In this document: one piece after another, positions 57,455-64,000 of the stretch | Position numbering within the stretch: position 1 is the stretch's first letter | Layout of the letters: each line of letters begins with the position of its first letter | Source of the DNA: Neolewinella maritima | Lineage (GTDB): Bacteria; Bacteroidota; Bacteroidia; Chitinophagales; Saprospiraceae | Direction: 5' to 3' | NCBI RefSeq assembly: GCF_923081025.1 | Contig: NZ_CAKLPZ010000001.1 | Span: forward strand, 558,001 to 622,000 | Length of the DNA stretch: 64,000 nt | Notes under the pieces: model-generated | Seen by the model: the letters and a program-made list of their open reading frames with translations, nothing else | What the model was told of the DNA's origin: nothing | Databases searched by the model: none | Made by a program: the position numbers and the translations under genes

Positions 57455-57865
57455 ATGGCAGTCACCGATCCAATCGCCGACTTTTTGACCCGTATTCGCA
57501 ACGCCCAGATCGCTGGTCACCGCGTAGTTACTATTCCCTCTTCCCGTACCAAGAAGCGTATGACCGAGATCCTCTACGATCAGGGTTATATTCTGAAGTA
57601 CAAGTTCGACGACGAGGCCGGTAAGGGTAAGCAGGGAGAAATCTCTATCGCCCTCAAGTACGAGAAGGAAACCAAGCGTCCGGTCATCCGTAAGCTCATC
57701 CGCGTCTCTAAGCCCGGTTTACGGCAGTACGCTAAGTCCGACGCAATGCCTCGCGTCATCAACGGGCTGGGTATCGCCATCGTCTCCACCAGTAGTGGGG
57801 TGATGACGGGTAAGCAAGCCACCGACCAGAAGGTAGGTGGAGAAGTACTCGCTTACGTATATTAA
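57455..57865 (+). CDS. rpsH: 30S ribosomal protein S8
   Basis: This 136-residue protein starts MAVTDPIADFLTRIRNAQIA and ends with the S8 GLGIAIVSTSSGVMTGKQA, then VGGEVLAYVY. It binds 16S helix 21 and, in E. coli, the spc mRNA. rplF follows 60 bp later. Confidence 0.98.
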   Translation: MAVTDPIADFLTRIRNAQIAGHRVVTIPSSRTKKRMTEILYDQGYILKYKFDDEAGKGKQGEISIALKYEKETKRPVIRKLIRVSKPGLRQYAKSDAMPRVINGLGIAIVSTSSGVMTGKQATDQKVGGEVLAYVY

Positions 57866-57925
57866 TCAAGCCGTCCAACTCTGCAGAATGGTGTATTGCC
57901 ATTCGTAAGATCAATCCAATTTATT

Positions 57926-58483
57926 ATGTCTAGAATAGGCAAAAATCCGGTCGACCTTCCCCAGGGTGTCACCGTATCCGTCAGCAAGAGCAATCTGGTG
58001 ACGGTCAAAGGCCCTAAGGGCGAACTCACCCAGCAGGTCGATCCCGATATGGGCATCGAAGTAAAGGATGCTGAGGTACAGGTAACCCGGCCAACGGATA
58101 GCAAGCGCCACCGCAGCTTCCACGGGCTCTACCGCTCCCTACTCGCTAACATGATCGAGGGAGTAACCAATGGCTACACCCACCGCCTCGAGGTGATCGG
58201 TGTAGGCTACCGGGCGGAGAATAAGGGCAACCTGCTCATTCTCACCCTGGGCTACTCCCACCCCATCTACTTCATCGTACCGAAGGAAGTGGCCGTCGAG
58301 ACCGTAAGCGCAAAGGGTAAGAACCCCATCATTGTGCTCCAGAGCATGGATAAGCAGCTGATCGGTCAGATCGCCGCGAAGATCCGCAGCCTTCGCAAGC
58401 CCGAGCCTTACAAAGGAAAAGGTATCCGCTTCGAAGGAGAAATCATTCGCCGCAAAGCCGGTAAAACCGCCGCTAAAAAGTAA
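57926..58483 (+). CDS. rplF: 50S ribosomal protein L6
   Basis: ATG 57926 gives 185 residues beginning [17 protein letters not shown]; an upstream in-frame start is rejected. The C-terminal [20 protein letters not shown] motif is present. It sits near the factor-binding site. rplR starts 7 bp after it. Confidence 0.98.
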   Translation: MSRIGKNPVDLPQGVTVSVSKSNLVTVKGPKGELTQQVDPDMGIEVKDAEVQVTRPTDSKRHRSFHGLYRSLLANMIEGVTNGYTHRLEVIGVGYRAENKGNLLILTLGYSHPIYFIVPKEVAVETVSAKGKNPIIVLQSMDKQLIGQIAAKIRSLRKPEPYKGKGIRFEGEIIRRKAGKTAAKK

Positions 58484-58490
58484 GTACGCC

Positions 58491-58844
58491 ATGCAACTCA
58501 CAAAACTCAAGCGGCGTAAGCGCATTCACCAGCGCGTCCGCAAAAAGATCCAGGGTACTTCCCAGAAGCCCCGCCTGAACGTCTTCCGCAGCAATAAGTA
58601 CATCTACGTACAGCTGATCGATGACGAGAACGGCAAGACCATCGCCAGCGCCTCTAGCTACGAGGCTACGGTCGCCAACGACGGCAATAAGGCAGACCAG
58701 GCCAAAGCCGTAGGGAAGCTCATCGCCGAGCGCGCTAAGGCAGCCGGCATCGAACGGGCGCTCTTTGACCGGGGCGGTTATTTATATCACGGTCGGGTGA
58801 AGTCACTCGCAGAAGGCGCCCGGGAGGGTGGCCTCAACCTTTAA
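58491..58844 (+). CDS. rplR: 50S ribosomal protein L18
   Basis: This 117-residue protein shows [20 protein letters not shown] and [19 protein letters not shown], then [20 protein letters not shown]. It binds 5S rRNA together with L5. rpsE follows 11 bp on. Confidence 0.98.
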   Translation: MQLTKLKRRKRIHQRVRKKIQGTSQKPRLNVFRSNKYIYVQLIDDENGKTIASASSYEATVANDGNKADQAKAVGKLIAERAKAAGIERALFDRGGYLYHGRVKSLAEGAREGGLNL

Positions 58845-58855
58845 ATCAAGCTCCA

Positions 58856-59431
58856 ATGGCTGATAACAGAAATACTAGCGGCGGAAGCGGTGGAAATCGG
58901 AACCGGCGTGATGGCAACCGCGGTCGCAACAATCGGGGCGACCAGCATGAGTCTGACCTGAAGGAAAAAATGGTAGCCCTTAACCGGGTATCCAAAGTCA
59001 CTAAGGGTGGACGCACGTTCACCTTCGCCGCCATCGTGGTGGTCGGTGACGGTAAGGGTAAGGTCGGTCACGGCATGGGTAAGGCACGGGACATCTCCGA
59101 GGCCATCCAGAAGGCGACTGACGTAGCCCGCAAGAGCATGATCAAAGTACCCCTGTTTAAGGGTACGATCCCCCACGAGCAGCTCGGAAAGTACGGTGCC
59201 GGTAAGGTCCTACTGAAGCCCGCCAGTGAGGGTACCGGGGTAATCGCCGGTGGAGCCATGCGCGCCGTTCTCGACATTGCCGGTGTACACAACGTACTCG
59301 CCAAGTCGCAGGGATCTTCCAATCCCCACAACGTAATCAAAGCAACCATCGACGCTCTCCAGAAGCTACGCAGCCCGCAGACCATTGCCAAGCAGCGCGG
59401 TATCTCCATGGAGAAGCTCTTCGAAGGTTAG
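58856..59431 (+). CDS. rpsE: 30S ribosomal protein S5 with RG-rich N-terminus
   Basis: This 191-residue protein has an N-terminal tail ([20 protein letters not shown]) before the dsRNA-binding S5 domain, then [20 protein letters not shown] and [20 protein letters not shown]. The tail adds about 20 Gly/Asn/Arg residues. S5 lines the mRNA entry channel near S3, whose tail is also Arg/Gly/Asp-rich. TAG is its stop codon. Confidence 0.97.
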   Translation: MADNRNTSGGSGGNRNRRDGNRGRNNRGDQHESDLKEKMVALNRVSKVTKGGRTFTFAAIVVVGDGKGKVGHGMGKARDISEAIQKATDVARKSMIKVPLFKGTIPHEQLGKYGAGKVLLKPASEGTGVIAGGAMRAVLDIAGVHNVLAKSQGSSNPHNVIKATIDALQKLRSPQTIAKQRGISMEKLFEG

Positions 59432-59469
59432 TCATCCTTAGCCGCCCCTACGGGCACAACCCATCTAGT

Positions 59470-59643
59470 ATGGCTACCATAAAAATCACTCAGGTCAAGA
59501 GCGTCATCGACCGGCCCAAGAGCCAGAAGGATACCATCCGGGCCCTCGGGATCAAGAAAATGCACCAAACCGTAGAGCGGGAGGATACTCCCGTGATCCG
59601 CGGAATGGTTAATAAGGTATCTCACCTGGTCGTAGTAGAGTAG
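59470..59643 (+). CDS. rpmD: 50S ribosomal protein L30
   Basis: This 57-residue gene reads MATIKITQVKSVIDRPKSQK, then TIRALGIKKMHQTVEREDT and ends VSHLVVVE with stop TAG at 59641. It matches the short bacterial L30 (about 58-60 residues). It lies between rpsE and rplO in the expected order and belongs to the 50S subunit. Confidence 0.96.
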   Translation: MATIKITQVKSVIDRPKSQKDTIRALGIKKMHQTVEREDTPVIRGMVNKVSHLVVVE

Positions 59644-59714
59644 ACGGACCTACGCGCTCCCCCAACTAGCGCGCATAGTCTTTCTACACGCCGACCGGCG
59701 AATAAAAATATAAC

Positions 59715-60161
59715 ATGGAACTCAAGAATCTAAAACCCGCCGAGGGCTCGACCAAGAACCGCAAGCGCGTAGCGCGCGGTCAGGGCTCCGGACGAGGTGG
59801 CACCTCCACGCGTGGACACAAAGGTGCTAAGTCCCGCAGTGGCTACAAGAGCAAGCGTGGCTTCGAAGGTGGCCAGATGCCCCTTCAAATGCGCCTGCCG
59901 AAGCGCGGCTTCAACAGCCCGAACCGCGTAGAATACGTAGCTTTGAATCTTAAGAAGCTGCAGGAGATCAGCGAGAAGTACGGCCTGACCGAAATCAACC
60001 CCACCGTCCTGTACGACGCCGGTATCATCAAGAAGAATGACCGGGTCAAAGTATTGGGCAACGGATCGGTTACCGCCAGTCTCACGATCACCGCGCACGC
60101 AGCCAGTGCTTCCGCCAAGGAAGCCATCGAGCAAGCCGGCGGTACCGTCACCATCGCCTAA
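59715..60161 (+). CDS. rplO: 50S ribosomal protein L15
   Basis: This 148-residue protein has the glycine/arginine-rich L15 N-terminus (RGQGSGRGGTSTRGHKGAKS), then GFEGGQMPLQMRLPKRGF. It joins 23S domains late in assembly. secY begins 12 bp after its stop. Confidence 0.98.
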   Translation: MELKNLKPAEGSTKNRKRVARGQGSGRGGTSTRGHKGAKSRSGYKSKRGFEGGQMPLQMRLPKRGFNSPNRVEYVALNLKKLQEISEKYGLTEINPTVLYDAGIIKKNDRVKVLGNGSVTASLTITAHAASASAKEAIEQAGGTVTIA

Positions 60162-60173
60162 ATAGTACGATCC

Positions 60174-61544
60174 ATGAAGTTTTTCGAGAACATAAAGAAC
60201 ATCTGGTCGATCGATGAGCTGCGCAACCGCATCCTCTTCACGCTCGCGCTGATGGCCGTGTATCGCCTCGGATCCTTCATCGTGCTTCCCGGCGCCGATG
60301 TTGCCGCGCTACAGGCTAATCTGGCCAGCCAGGGTGATCCCAACGATCTGCTGGGGCTAATCAACCTCTTTACCGGAGGAGCCTTCAACAACGCCTCCAT
60401 CATGGCCCTGGGTATCATGCCCTACATCACGGCCAGTATCATCGTGCAGCTGCTCGGCTTTGCCGTGCCCTACTTCCAGAAGCTCCAGAAGACGGAAGGA
60501 GAAAGCGGACGCAAGAAGCTCACCCAGATCACCCGCGCCCTTACCGTAGCCATCACGCTCGTTCAGGGTGCAGGTTACCTCACCTACATCCGCTCACAGG
60601 GCGGTGTAAGTCCTGCCGTGACGGAATCCGTTTTCTGGATCTCAGGTATCATCATCCTCTCTACCGGTACCATCTTCGCGATGTGGCTGGGCGAGCGGAT
60701 CACGGACCGTGGTATCGGCAACGGTGTCTCCCTACTTATTACGGTAGGCATCATCGTAGGACTACCCGCCGCCCTAGGCTTTGAGCTGCAATCGCGCCTG
60801 CAGGCCGGTGCGCTGCTCATCTTTGTTTTGGAGATGCTCGGCTTCTTCCTGGTCACCATGGCTACCGTCATGATCGTTACCGGGGTACGCAAGATTCCCA
60901 TCCAGTTTGCTAAGCGAATGGTCGGGCGTGGTACCGGTGCAGCACCTTCTGCTACTTCCCGCGACTACATCCCCCTCAAGGTCAACGCATCCGGTGTAAT
61001 GCCGATCATCTTCGCCCAGGCACTGATGTTCGTACCCGCTAGCCTAGCTGGCTTCGCTGGTGGAGACACGGAGACCAGTTGGCTCGCGCTGCAGTTCAAC
61101 GACTTCACCTCGCCGATCTACAACATCGTTTACTTCGTGCTTGTAGTAGCCTTTACTTATGTGTACACCGCACTGGTAGTCAACCCCAGTCAGTACACCG
61201 AGTACCTGAAGCGGCAGAACGCCTTCATCCCCGGTATTCGCGGTGGTACGGAGACAGAAGAGTACATCGACTCTATCACCAGTCGCATTACCCTTCCCGG
61301 TTCCATCCTGCTCGGCCTCATCGCTATCCTGCCCGCTTTCGTAGCCGGACTGGGCGTCAACCAGCAGTTCGCCATCTTCTTCGGTGGTACGTCCCTGATC
61401 ATCATGGTGGGCGTAGTACTCGATACCCTTCAACAAATAGATACATATCTGCTCATGCGGAAGTACGACGGTCTCTCTAAGGAGGGTCGCCTACAGGGTC
61501 GGGGAACCGGCAGCCGCATGCAACAGATCGGTGCCGATTTTTAG
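60174..61544 (+). CDS. secY: Preprotein translocase subunit SecY
   Basis: This 456-residue protein has ten membrane helices. SecY signatures include LFTGGAFNNASIMALGIMPY, then ITASIIVQLL, the plug-side loop region and GTGSRMQQIGADF at the end. It forms the membrane channel for Sec-dependent export and works with FtsY and SRP. Its end is followed directly by a strong terminator rather than by map and infA. Confidence 0.98.
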   Translation: MKFFENIKNIWSIDELRNRILFTLALMAVYRLGSFIVLPGADVAALQANLASQGDPNDLLGLINLFTGGAFNNASIMALGIMPYITASIIVQLLGFAVPYFQKLQKTEGESGRKKLTQITRALTVAITLVQGAGYLTYIRSQGGVSPAVTESVFWISGIIILSTGTIFAMWLGERITDRGIGNGVSLLITVGIIVGLPAALGFELQSRLQAGALLIFVLEMLGFFLVTMATVMIVTGVRKIPIQFAKRMVGRGTGAAPSATSRDYIPLKVNASGVMPIIFAQALMFVPASLAGFAGGDTETSWLALQFNDFTSPIYNIVYFVLVVAFTYVYTALVVNPSQYTEYLKRQNAFIPGIRGGTETEEYIDSITSRITLPGSILLGLIAILPAFVAGLGVNQQFAIFFGGTSLIIMVGVVLDTLQQIDTYLLMRKYDGLSKEGRLQGRGTGSRMQQIGADF

Positions 61545-61570
61545 CCTTCAAAATCAGAAGTAATTTATCC

Positions 61571-61600
61571 AGCGGATGCCCCTAGGCATCCGCTTTTTTT
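61571..61600 (+). terminator. Intrinsic terminator after secY
   Basis: AGCGGATGCC (61571-61580) and GGCATCCGCT (61584-61593) form a perfect 10-bp stem with a CCTA-type loop, followed by seven further T. This ends the ribosomal/secY operon. Confidence 0.95.
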
Positions 61601-61622
61601 GTCTCATTTAGTATCCTCCCCC

Positions 61623-63005
61623 ATGACCGTCTGGCGTCTCCTGCTGTCTGCCGTACGCGGCGAGGCCTACGATTACACCACGGGCAGCGTCCGCAAGGCC
61701 ATCGTGCTACTCGCCGTACCCATGATGCTCGAGATGGCCATGGAGAGCATATTCGCCCTGGTAGACACCTTCTTCGTCGGTCAGATCGGCATCGAGGCGC
61801 TGACTACCGTCGGACTCACCGAGGTCATGATGACGCTCATCTACAGCATCGGTATCGGGCTAAGCGTGGCCCCGATGGCCCTCATTGCCCGTTTCATCGG
61901 TGAGAAGAACCCCGCCCTGGCTAGTCGGGCTGCCGGACAGTCGATCGCCATTACCCTAGTGCTCAGCTTGCTGATCGCGGTACCCGCCTACCTCTACGCG
62001 GCCGACCTACTCCGCCTGATGGGAGCAGGTCCCCGCGTAGTAGCCGAGGGGATCGGCTACACCCGTATCCTCTTTGCGGGCAACGGGATCATCATGCTAC
62101 TCTTCCTGTTGAACGGCGTATTCCGGGGTGCCGGCGAGGCCGCTACCGCCATGCGGGTACTCTGGATCGCCAATGGCATCAACATCGTACTCGATCCCAT
62201 CTTCATCTTCGGGCTCGGCCCCATCCCCGGCATGGGCGTAGAGGGGGCCGCCATCGCCACCACGATCGGGCGCGGCATCGGGGTGGCCTATCAACTGTAT
62301 ATCCTGGCTACGGGCCGCTCCGTCGTACGCCTGTCGGGCAGTCGCTGGACGGTGGACCTGAGCATGCAGATCCGCATCCTCAGGATCGCCGGCAACGGAG
62401 CCTTTCAGTACCTGATCGGCTCGGCGTGTTGGATCTTCCTGGCCCGTATCGTCGCCGATTTCGGCTCGGCGGCCGTGGCGGGTTACACTGTATCGATCCG
62501 GCTTATTCTGTTCACGCTACTGCCGGCCTGGGGACTCTCCAATGCGGCTGCCACCTTCGTCGGCCAGAACCTGGGTGCCAAGCAGCCTGGCCGGGCGGAG
62601 ACCGGAGTCTGGTGGACGCTGCGCATCACCTGCATCTACCTGATCATTCTATCCATCGGATACTACCTACTGGCGGGGCCGCTGGTGCGGGGTTTTACCC
62701 AGGACGCGCAAGCGATTGACTACGGTATCGGTGCCCTGCAGGTGTTTGCTATCGGGTACGTATTCTTCGGTCTGGGACTGATTCCCGTGCAGGCCTTCAA
62801 CGGGGCGGGGGATACCCTCACGCCAACTGTACTGAACTTCATCTGCCTGTGGCTCCTGGAGATTCCGCTGAGCTACTACTTTGCGGTTCACCTGGGGTAT
62901 GAGGTACGGGGCGTCATCTGGGCGGTAGTAGTAGCTGAGTCTGTTCTGGCCGTACTGGCCCTGGTCCTGTTCCGGCGGGGGAGGTGGAAAACAAAGGAGA
63001 TATGA
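61623..63005 (+). CDS. MATE family efflux transporter
   Basis: ATG 61623 gives 460 residues with about twelve membrane helices. MATE signatures include VPMMLEMAMESIFALVDTFF near residue 32-51, GNGIIMLLFLLNGVFRGAGE near 160 and a second half repeat with AGYTVSIRLILF and VGQNLGAKQPGRAE. It is probably a Na+- or H+-driven exporter of drugs or metabolites. The next gene overlaps its stop by 4 bp. Confidence 0.92.
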   Translation: MTVWRLLLSAVRGEAYDYTTGSVRKAIVLLAVPMMLEMAMESIFALVDTFFVGQIGIEALTTVGLTEVMMTLIYSIGIGLSVAPMALIARFIGEKNPALASRAAGQSIAITLVLSLLIAVPAYLYAADLLRLMGAGPRVVAEGIGYTRILFAGNGIIMLLFLLNGVFRGAGEAATAMRVLWIANGINIVLDPIFIFGLGPIPGMGVEGAAIATTIGRGIGVAYQLYILATGRSVVRLSGSRWTVDLSMQIRILRIAGNGAFQYLIGSACWIFLARIVADFGSAAVAGYTVSIRLILFTLLPAWGLSNAAATFVGQNLGAKQPGRAETGVWWTLRITCIYLIILSIGYYLLAGPLVRGFTQDAQAIDYGIGALQVFAIGYVFFGLGLIPVQAFNGAGDTLTPTVLNFICLWLLEIPLSYYFAVHLGYEVRGVIWAVVVAESVLAVLALVLFRRGRWKTKEI

Positions 63006-64000
63006 GAACGATCGTGATCGGTGGGGGTGCCGCGGGTTTCTTCGCGGCTATCGCCCTGGCGGAGCGTCACCCGCAGCAGGAAGTACTGCTGCTGGAACGG
63101 GGGAAGTCCGTACTGGAGAAGGTTCGCATCAGTGGCGGTGGACGCTGCAACGTCACCCATGCCTGTTGGGACCCGGCAGACCTGGTCGAGCATTACCCCC
63201 GTGGTGGCCGGGAGCTGCTTGGCCCGTTCCACAAGTTTGCCTGCGGCGATACGATGGCGTGGTTCGAAGATCGGGGTGTCGCGCTCAAGATCGAAGATGA
63301 TGGCCGGGTGTTTCCGACTTCCGACCGTTCGCAATCCATTATCGACTGCCTGTGGCATGAAGCTAAGCGACTGAACGTACGCGTACAGACCGGGGCGGGC
63401 GTGCGGCACATCACTGCGCCGGCCCCGCCAACTGATGGAGTGGCCACCGGTTGGACAGTCGGAGTAGACGGCCAGCAGTACCACGCTGACCGACTAGTGG
63501 TCACTACGGGTAGTAACCCCCGGGTATGGAAGCTACTTGCCGCCATCGGTCACACCATTGTAGCCCCCGTACCCTCACTGTTTGCCCTCACCATCGACGC
63601 GCCGCAACTGACCAGCCTGGCCGGTATCAGTCTGCCGTGGGCCCGGTTGCAGGTCGTAGGAGACAAACTTCAGGCGGAAGGACCGCTACTGATCACCCAT
63701 AAGGGGCTGAGCGGACCGGCCGTGCTGCGACTGAGCGCCTGGGGCGCACGTGATCTGCATCCGCGGAAGTACGACTTCGAGCTATCGGTAAATTGGACGG
63801 CCCGGCGGGAACAGGATGTACGCGAGGAGCTGGGCAGGCTGCGGGACGAGTTGGCACGCAAGCAGGTCGGTACGCGATCGGGGGTTGACCTGCCGCAGCG
63901 CCTGTGGCACTATCTGCTCACGGAGGCCGGTCTGGATATCCGGACGCAGTGGGCCCAGTTAGGAAACACCGCCCTGGATCGGTTGGCGACTTCCCTGACC
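63002..64000 (+). CDS. NAD(P)/FAD-dependent oxidoreductase, HI0933/BaiN type (partial)
   Basis: The frame starts at ATG 63002, overlapping the MATE stop (ATGA), with a good Shine-Dalgarno AAAGGAG just upstream, and runs off the window after about 333 codons. The start MRTIVIGGGAAGFFAAIALAE carries the dinucleotide-binding GxGxxG, and VRISGGGRCNVTH near residue 40-52 is the HI0933/BaiN signature. Later come VTTGSNPRVWKLL and LLITHKGLSGPAVLRLS, typical of the family. It is a flavoprotein of unknown substrate, commonly linked to reductase chemistry. Confidence 0.9.
   Translation, partial: MRTIVIGGGAAGFFAAIALAERHPQQEVLLLERGKSVLEKVRISGGGRCNVTHACWDPADLVEHYPRGGRELLGPFHKFACGDTMAWFEDRGVALKIEDDGRVFPTSDRSQSIIDCLWHEAKRLNVRVQTGAGVRHITAPAPPTDGVATGWTVGVDGQQYHADRLVVTTGSNPRVWKLLAAIGHTIVAPVPSLFALTIDAPQLTSLAGISLPWARLQVVGDKLQAEGPLLITHKGLSGPAVLRLSAWGARDLHPRKYDFELSVNWTARREQDVREELGRLRDELARKQVGTRSGVDLPQRLWHYLLTEAGLDIRTQWAQLGNTALDRLATSLT

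Overview
The window comes from a GC-rich (about 60 % by eye) member of the Bacteroidota, most likely a Saprospiria/Lewinella-type marine or soil bacterium. The support is a C-terminal type IX secretion (T9SS) sorting domain on the 757-residue repeat protein at 13203, Bacteroidota-type -7 promoter boxes (TAnnTTTG) before atpD, rpsL and rplP, weak or absent Shine-Dalgarno sequences, a HYC_CC_PP-type small protein in the metal island, and many lipoproteins. No tRNA, rRNA, CRISPR array, IS element or prophage was seen.

Layout. 1-9.3 kb: a truncated lipoprotein gene, an ECF sigma factor followed by two SRPBCC/START-fold genes (sigma gene and first SRPBCC gene share an identically spaced promoter motif), a decayed gene with an internal amber codon, a DUF6624-like gene, a PD40 propeller lipoprotein, glycerate kinase, a hexapeptide acyltransferase and an M1 peptidase. 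9.3-17.3 kb: DUF3109 protein, a large FAD/Fe-S glycolate/D-lactate-type dehydrogenase, the T9SS repeat protein, a DUF3124 lipoprotein and a GH43 gene broken by an in-frame TAG. 17.3-26.1 kb: a minus-strand set of glutamine-synthetase-like enzyme, APH-like kinase, HAD-IIA protein and a small ORF; then YitT, GH13 amylase, PepSY-like and DedA membrane proteins, and an SDR.

26.2-38.0 kb is a one-strand copper/heavy-metal resistance island: HMA protein, Csp-type copper storage protein, DUF305, DUF3347 lipoprotein, an HMA-AraC fusion regulator, CusB-TolC-CusA efflux system, a HYC_CC_PP small protein and a P1B-4-type ATPase. 38.0-41.6 kb is a three-gene hexuronate operon (HD protein, uxaA, uxaB). 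41.8-46.2 kb carries atpD-atpC, an alpha/beta hydrolase, a HAD-like protein without catalytic aspartates and ftsY.

46.4-61.5 kb is the str-S10-spc ribosomal string (rpsL, rpsG, fusA, rpsJ ... rplO, secY). It is split by a terminator plus promoter between rpsC and rplP and closed by a strong terminator after secY; the usual map/infA/rpsM/rpoA/rplQ continuation is absent, and a MATE transporter and a partial BaiN/HI0933 flavoprotein follow. S17 carries a roughly 125-residue N-terminal extension, and S3 and S5 carry Arg/Gly/Asp-rich tails.

The most interesting patterns are at DNA level. An 18-bp motif GCACCYGCGNMCSCGCCC recurs at least nine times, in and between genes. Two families of palindromic elements sit in-frame inside the cusA, cusB and FAD/Fe-S dehydrogenase genes. 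Two genes have a single amber codon in an otherwise readable frame. No wholly new defence or biosynthetic system could be shown; the best candidates are the sigma/SRPBCC regulon, the HMA-AraC sensor and the GS-kinase-HAD cluster.
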